Under the pieces are notes generated by a model. The model did no database searches. It was not told the DNA's origin and saw only the letters and a program-made list of their open reading frames with translations. From positions 5,861,724 through 5,925,723 of the forward strand of contig NZ_AP021879.1 of the NCBI RefSeq assembly GCF_009689005.1: DNA of 64,000 nt, written 5' to 3'. Shown in pieces: positions 60,357 to 64,000 of this stretch. Both the position numbers and the translations under genes were made by a program. The stretch's first letter is position 1. Every line of letters begins with the position of its first letter. This DNA comes from Desulfosarcina ovata subsp. ovata (lineage in GTDB: Bacteria > Desulfobacterota > Desulfobacteria > Desulfobacterales > Desulfosarcinaceae).

Positions 60357-61702
60357 TGCCAAAACCCCTATCGGAACAATTCAGAAACCGCAGTGCGACA
60401 CAGGAATTTCTCTTCTCGGCGTCCGATGACCCGACCGTTTCCGTCAGGGCGGCCGAAATTTCACCATCGACCTTTTCCGAACGGTTCACGGATCTGCTCG
60501 ACCGGCAGGCGTTCATCGACGCCGTCGAGACGCGCCTGACAGCGGCAGCAACCCTTCTGGTGCTTGCCGTGGACATTGAAACGGCCGTCCAGGACAACGA
60601 CGATGACCAGGCGGCCATGGCCGCCATCGCTCCACTGGAACAACTCTGCCACACCCAGGACGGCATCTGGGGGCAGATCGGCCGCCATCGCTTCGCCTGC
60701 GCCCTGGCCGACCGCAGTGCCGATGAGGGCGACAACCTGGCCCGGCAGCTCCTGGCCGCCGGCCAGGCGATGCAACAGCCGCCCGTCATCGTCGGGATGG
60801 CCCTCTATCCGACCCTCGACGAGACACTCGGCGAAACCGTTGAAAATGCCGGCAAGGCCCTTGATCACGGCGTTTTTTTCGGGCCCGGAAGCGTAACCCG
60901 TTTTGATGCGGTGAGCCTCAACATCAGCGGCGACCGCCTTTACCAGGCGGGCAAGGTCGACACGGCCATGGCCGAATTCAAAAAAGGCCTGCGGCTCGAT
61001 CCGGCGGATGCCAACCTGTACAATTCGCTGGGGGTCTGCCATGGCGTACTCGAGGATTACCCCAATGCCTTCAAGGCGTTTGATCATGCCATCCGGCTGG
61101 CGCCCGATGAGGTGATGGCCATTTACAACAAGGGCTACCTGCTGCTGCGCCAGGGCCGGCACGAGGCGGCGCTGGCCTGTTTTCTGGACGTCCAGTCACG
61201 GGAGCCGGACATTTTCGAAGTGATCTATCACATCGGCCAGGCCTATATGGAATTGGACCGGGCCGACAAGGCGCGGCCTTTTCTGGAAGCGGCGATCCGT
61301 GCCAAGGATCGGTCGGGGGCGGCCGCCGCCCTGCTGGGCGCCTGCCTGGACAAATTGGGATTGACCAAGGAGGCCATCGGGGCGTACAAACGAACGGTTA
61401 AAATCAACCCTGATGATGCCGAGGCCCTTTCGGCCCTGGGAAGGCTTTACCGCCTGCGGGGGGAAAGCCTGGACGTGGCGGCGGTGTTCTGCGAGCAGAG
61501 CGTACGGCTCTGCCCGAACAACGGCCTTTTTCGGGATCGTCTGGGGCGGGTCTATCTCCAGCAGGAGAGGCTCGAGGAGGCCCTGGCTGAATTTGAGCGG
61601 GCTGCGGCCCTGAGATACGACAGCCAGGACCGTATCGAGGAGACCCGGGCACGGATCACGGCCGCCAAGGCGTCCGTCAGCAGAGCGGCCGGCGCCGGTT
61701 AG
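60356..61702 (+). CDS. Degenerate GGDEF-like domain plus TPR protein
   Basis: About 448 residues from ATG 60356, overlapping the selA stop (TAATG). Residues about 55-185 follow the GGDEF fold pattern (LLVLAVDIETAVQ, IWGQIGRHRFACALAD, VIVGMALYPTLDE, then AGKALDHGVFFGPGSVTRFD), but the catalytic GGDEF is replaced by GRHRF, so no cyclic-di-GMP synthesis is expected. From residue 195 on, six or seven TPR units follow (for example ADANLYNSLGVCHGVLEDYP). The coupling to selA is notable; the role is unknown. Confidence 0.8.
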   Translation: MPKPLSEQFRNRSATQEFLFSASDDPTVSVRAAEISPSTFSERFTDLLDRQAFIDAVETRLTAAATLLVLAVDIETAVQDNDDDQAAMAAIAPLEQLCHTQDGIWGQIGRHRFACALADRSADEGDNLARQLLAAGQAMQQPPVIVGMALYPTLDETLGETVENAGKALDHGVFFGPGSVTRFDAVSLNISGDRLYQAGKVDTAMAEFKKGLRLDPADANLYNSLGVCHGVLEDYPNAFKAFDHAIRLAPDEVMAIYNKGYLLLRQGRHEAALACFLDVQSREPDIFEVIYHIGQAYMELDRADKARPFLEAAIRAKDRSGAAAALLGACLDKLGLTKEAIGAYKRTVKINPDDAEALSALGRLYRLRGESLDVAAVFCEQSVRLCPNNGLFRDRLGRVYLQQERLEEALAEFERAAALRYDSQDRIEETRARITAAKASVSRAAGAG

Positions 61703-61847
61703 CGGCCAGCCATAGAAAGGTGTGGCACTTGTTAACCGTGCATTTGTGCTTATTGTATCAATCTTCACCGGCGCCTGATATTACGCTTCAACGCTGATAT
61801 CGGACGCGTTACGCAGTCGCAAAAAAATGAACAAGGAGTGAACATCA

Positions 61848-62081
61848 ATGCCCATCTACGAGTATCACTGCAAAGGATGCGGTCAGGATTTTGAATACCT
61901 GGTGCTGGGGGGCAGCGAACCGGATCAGTGCCCGGTGTGCAAAGCCAACACCGTTTGCCGGCTCATGTCCACCTGCGGTTTTGTCAGCAAGGGCGAGGGG
62001 GGTGAAACCGTGAGCACATCCGCCGGCGCCTCATCGTGTACCGGTTGCAATGCGACCAGTTGTGCCGGCTGCGGCCACTGA
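61848..62081 (+). CDS. FmdB-type zinc ribbon protein
   Basis: A 77-residue protein. MPIYEYHCKGCGQDFEYLV and CPVCKANTVCRLM form the zinc ribbon of the FmdB regulatory protein family, followed by a flexible serine/glycine/cysteine tail ending CTGCNATSCAGCGH. The function of the family is poorly defined. AAGGAG lies ahead of the start; the stop overlaps the hemC start (TGATG). Confidence 0.9.
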   Translation: MPIYEYHCKGCGQDFEYLVLGGSEPDQCPVCKANTVCRLMSTCGFVSKGEGGETVSTSAGASSCTGCNATSCAGCGH

Positions 62082-63022
62082 TGGCGTCCGCCACCGTTAC
62101 AATCGGCACCCGCGGCAGTCAGCTGGCCCTCTGGCAGGCCGAGTGGGTCAAGTCCGCCATCCTGGCCAATCATCCGGCGATTCGGGTCGAACTGGCCATC
62201 ATCAAAACCCGGGGCGACAAGATTCTGGATGTTCCCCTGGCCAAGGTCGGGGGCAAGGGGCTTTTTGTCAAAGAGATCGAAGAAGCGCTGCTGGACGGGC
62301 GCATCGACCTGGCCGTCCATAGCATGAAAGACATGCCGGCCGACATCCCCACCGGCCTGTGCATTGGTGCGATTCCCAAACGCGAGGAACCCCGTGACGT
62401 CCTGATCACCCGCAGCGGCGACCCGCTGGAAGCGTTGCCCCAGGGGGCCCGGGTGGGTACCAGCAGCCTGCGCCGGGCGGCCCAGCTGCTGCATGTCCGG
62501 CCGGACATCCGCATCGTTCCCCTGCGCGGCAATCTCGATACCCGCCTGAAAAAGCTGGAAACCGAATCCCTGGACGCCATCGTATTGGCAGCCGCCGGTG
62601 TGCGCCGGCTGGGGCTGGCCGACCGGATCACCCAGGTGCTGGATGAAACGGTCATGCTGCCGGCCGTGGGCCAGGGCGCCCTGTGCATCGAAACCCGCAC
62701 CGACGATTCCCGCATAGGCGCTGTGGTTGGCGCCCTGGACGATCCGACCACCCGGCAGGTGGTGCTGGGCGAACGGGCCTTTTTGAACCGCCTTGAGGGC
62801 GGCTGCCAGGTGCCCATCGCCGGCCATGGCCATATGGACGCCAACGGCTTTACCCTGACCGGCCTGGTCTGTGATGTGGACGGCTCCCGGCAGATCAAAC
62901 AGACACGTACCGGCGCACCCGATCAAAGCGAGCAGATTGGCCTGGCGCTGGCCGAAGCCCTGCTGGCTGCAGGGGCCGGCGCCATTCTGGAAAGACTGAA
63001 CGAACATGCACAATCATCCTGA
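62081..63022 (+). CDS. hemC: Porphobilinogen deaminase
   Basis: A 313-residue hydroxymethylbilane synthase from ATG 62081. TIGTRGSQLALWQAEWVK near the start, IDLAVHSMKDMPADIP, VGTSSLRRAAQLLHVRPDI, and LEGGCQVPIAGHGHM with the cysteine that carries the dipyrromethane cofactor. It supplies hydroxymethylbilane for the HemD domain encoded next. It overlaps both neighbours, forming a tight fmdB-like/hemC/cobA-hemD cluster. Confidence 0.96.
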   Translation: MASATVTIGTRGSQLALWQAEWVKSAILANHPAIRVELAIIKTRGDKILDVPLAKVGGKGLFVKEIEEALLDGRIDLAVHSMKDMPADIPTGLCIGAIPKREEPRDVLITRSGDPLEALPQGARVGTSSLRRAAQLLHVRPDIRIVPLRGNLDTRLKKLETESLDAIVLAAAGVRRLGLADRITQVLDETVMLPAVGQGALCIETRTDDSRIGAVVGALDDPTTRQVVLGERAFLNRLEGGCQVPIAGHGHMDANGFTLTGLVCDVDGSRQIKQTRTGAPDQSEQIGLALAEALLAAGAGAILERLNEHAQSS

Positions 63023-64000
63023 AGCAGGCAAGGTTTATCTGGTCGGTGCCGGTCCCGGGGATCCGGGTCTGATCACCGTCAGGGGGGTCGATTGCATCGC
63101 CAGGGCCGATGTGGTTGTTTACGACTATCTGGCATCACCGGCCCTCCTGGCCCACGCCAGGCCGGACGCGGAATTGATTTATGTCGGCAAGAAGGGCGGC
63201 GATCACACCCTGCCCCAGGAGGGGATCAATGCCCTGATCGTGGAGAAAGCCCGCAACGGGGCGGTGGTGGCGCGCCTGAAAGGCGGGGACCCGTTCATTT
63301 TCGGCCGGGGCGGAGAAGAGGCGGAAGTGCTGATTGCCGCCGGCATTGCCTTTGAGGTGATTCCCGGGGTGACGGCCGCCATCGGCGCGTCGGCCTATGC
63401 GGGCATTCCCCTGACCCACCGGGATTTCACCTCGGACGTCGCTTTTGTCACCGGCCATGAGGACCCCACCAAAACCACGTCCAGCGTCGACTGGAAGGCC
63501 CTGGCAACGGGTATCGGCACGCTGGTTTTTTTCATGGGCGTGAAGAACCTGCCTTTGATCGCGGCCAACCTGGTGGAGAACGGGCGACCGGCGGACACCC
63601 CGGTCGCGGTGATCCGCTGGGGCACCACGCCGCACCAGGAAACGGTTACCGGCACCCTGGACAGCATCGTGGAGATGGTCCGCAAGGCCGGTATCAAGGC
63701 GCCGGCGATTATCATTGTCGGCGGCGTGGTGAAGCTGCGCGAATCGATGCAATGGTTCGAAAAACGGCCGCTTCTGGGCCAACGCATCGTTGTTACGCGG
63801 GCCCGGCAGCAGGCCAGCAACCTGGTTCAACGATTGACCGAGGCTGGTGCCGAATGCGTTCAATGCCCCACCATAAAGGTGGTACCGCCGGCGGACGGGG
63901 CACCCCTGGACCGGGCCATTGCCGACCTCGATCAGTATGACTGGGTGGTTTTTACCAGCGTCAACGGTGTGGGCTATTTTTTCCGCCGCCTCTTTGAAAA
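63006..64000 (+). CDS. cobA-hemD: Uroporphyrinogen-III C-methyltransferase/synthase fusion (3' end outside the window)
   Basis: At least 331 residues, open to the window end. ATG 63006 overlaps the end of hemC by 17 bases. Residues 1-245 are CobA (VYLVGAGPGDPGLITVRG, VVARLKGGDPFIFGRGGEEA, VIPGVTAAIGASAYAGIPLT). From about residue 255 the HemD domain begins (GQRIVVTRARQQASNLVQRL, YDWVVFTSVNGVGYFF). Such fusions channel hydroxymethylbilane to precorrin-2, the branch point to sirohaem, haem d1/b in sulfate reducers, and cobalamin. Confidence 0.95.
   Translation, partial: MHNHPEAGKVYLVGAGPGDPGLITVRGVDCIARADVVVYDYLASPALLAHARPDAELIYVGKKGGDHTLPQEGINALIVEKARNGAVVARLKGGDPFIFGRGGEEAEVLIAAGIAFEVIPGVTAAIGASAYAGIPLTHRDFTSDVAFVTGHEDPTKTTSSVDWKALATGIGTLVFFMGVKNLPLIAANLVENGRPADTPVAVIRWGTTPHQETVTGTLDSIVEMVRKAGIKAPAIIIVGGVVKLRESMQWFEKRPLLGQRIVVTRARQQASNLVQRLTEAGAECVQCPTIKVVPPADGAPLDRAIADLDQYDWVVFTSVNGVGYFFRRLFE

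Noticed and set aside
59022..60362. Minus-strand frame of 446 codons
   Set aside because: Shadow of selA; composition typical of GC-rich antisense frames.

Overview
The right half of the window (about 30.6-64 kb) is GC-rich chromosome of an anaerobic, respiratory Gram-negative bacterium. A Desulfobacterota sulfate reducer of the Desulfobacteraceae/Desulfosarcinaceae kind fits best. The pointers are a class III PHA synthase (PhaE/PhaC), a Tat-exported molybdopterin oxidoreductase pair, SelA, anaerobic-type cobalamin genes behind a B12 riboswitch, and HemC followed by a CobA-HemD fusion. This is an inference from gene content; there is no rRNA or tRNA to test it.

The left half (about 1.8-29.3 kb) is a chromosomal (sedentary) integron. 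An integron integrase (29522-30565, +) is transcribed away from an array whose genes nearly all lie on the minus strand. I can place 18 attC sites (1838 to 28494) and the attI/cassette junction (29231/29232). In almost every cassette the R'' box of its own attC is the exact complement of the R' box at the opposite end of the same cassette. That is the signature of a cassette that was once a circle, and it also shows where later insertions broke sites. A lexA gene lies directly after intI. Cassettes carry a HEPN/AbiU2-like protein, a DUF202-like protein, two HigBA-type toxin-antitoxin pairs, a DUF2971 protein, a flavoprotein, a TPR protein, several small membrane proteins, a coiled-coil/small-peptide pair, one cassette with no evident gene, and one large multigene cassette: winged-helix protein, SecA-like ATPase and polytopic membrane protein.

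The array is heavily invaded. It holds two copies of an IS1111-type IS110 element with a candidate bridge RNA, one IS66 element with an 8-bp target duplication, a group IIC-attC intron inside an attC R'' box, a second group II intron beside an R' box, an IS91-like element plus tyrosine recombinase inside one cassette, and a different IS91-like element at the left edge. In four cases (both IS1111 copies, IS66, the IIC intron) removing the insert on paper restores reading frames or attC boxes exactly.

Right of lexA come about seven tandem 146-bp REP-like units. Then follow a radical-SAM/DUF4130 fusion with ppk2; a ferredoxin-nitroreductase and a nucleotidyltransferase-like protein; a transglutaminase-like exported protein; a TtrA/TtrB-like oxidoreductase pair; an acyl-CoA synthetase; HIT, Nudix and NagZ proteins; a PHA block (PhaC-like, PhaE, PhaC, GAF protein); a riboswitch-controlled btuCDF-cbiA-cbiC-cbiL operon; and selA, a degenerate-GGDEF/TPR protein, an FmdB-type zinc ribbon, hemC and cobA-hemD (cut by the window end). 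Two kinds of palindromic dispersed repeats sit between these genes.
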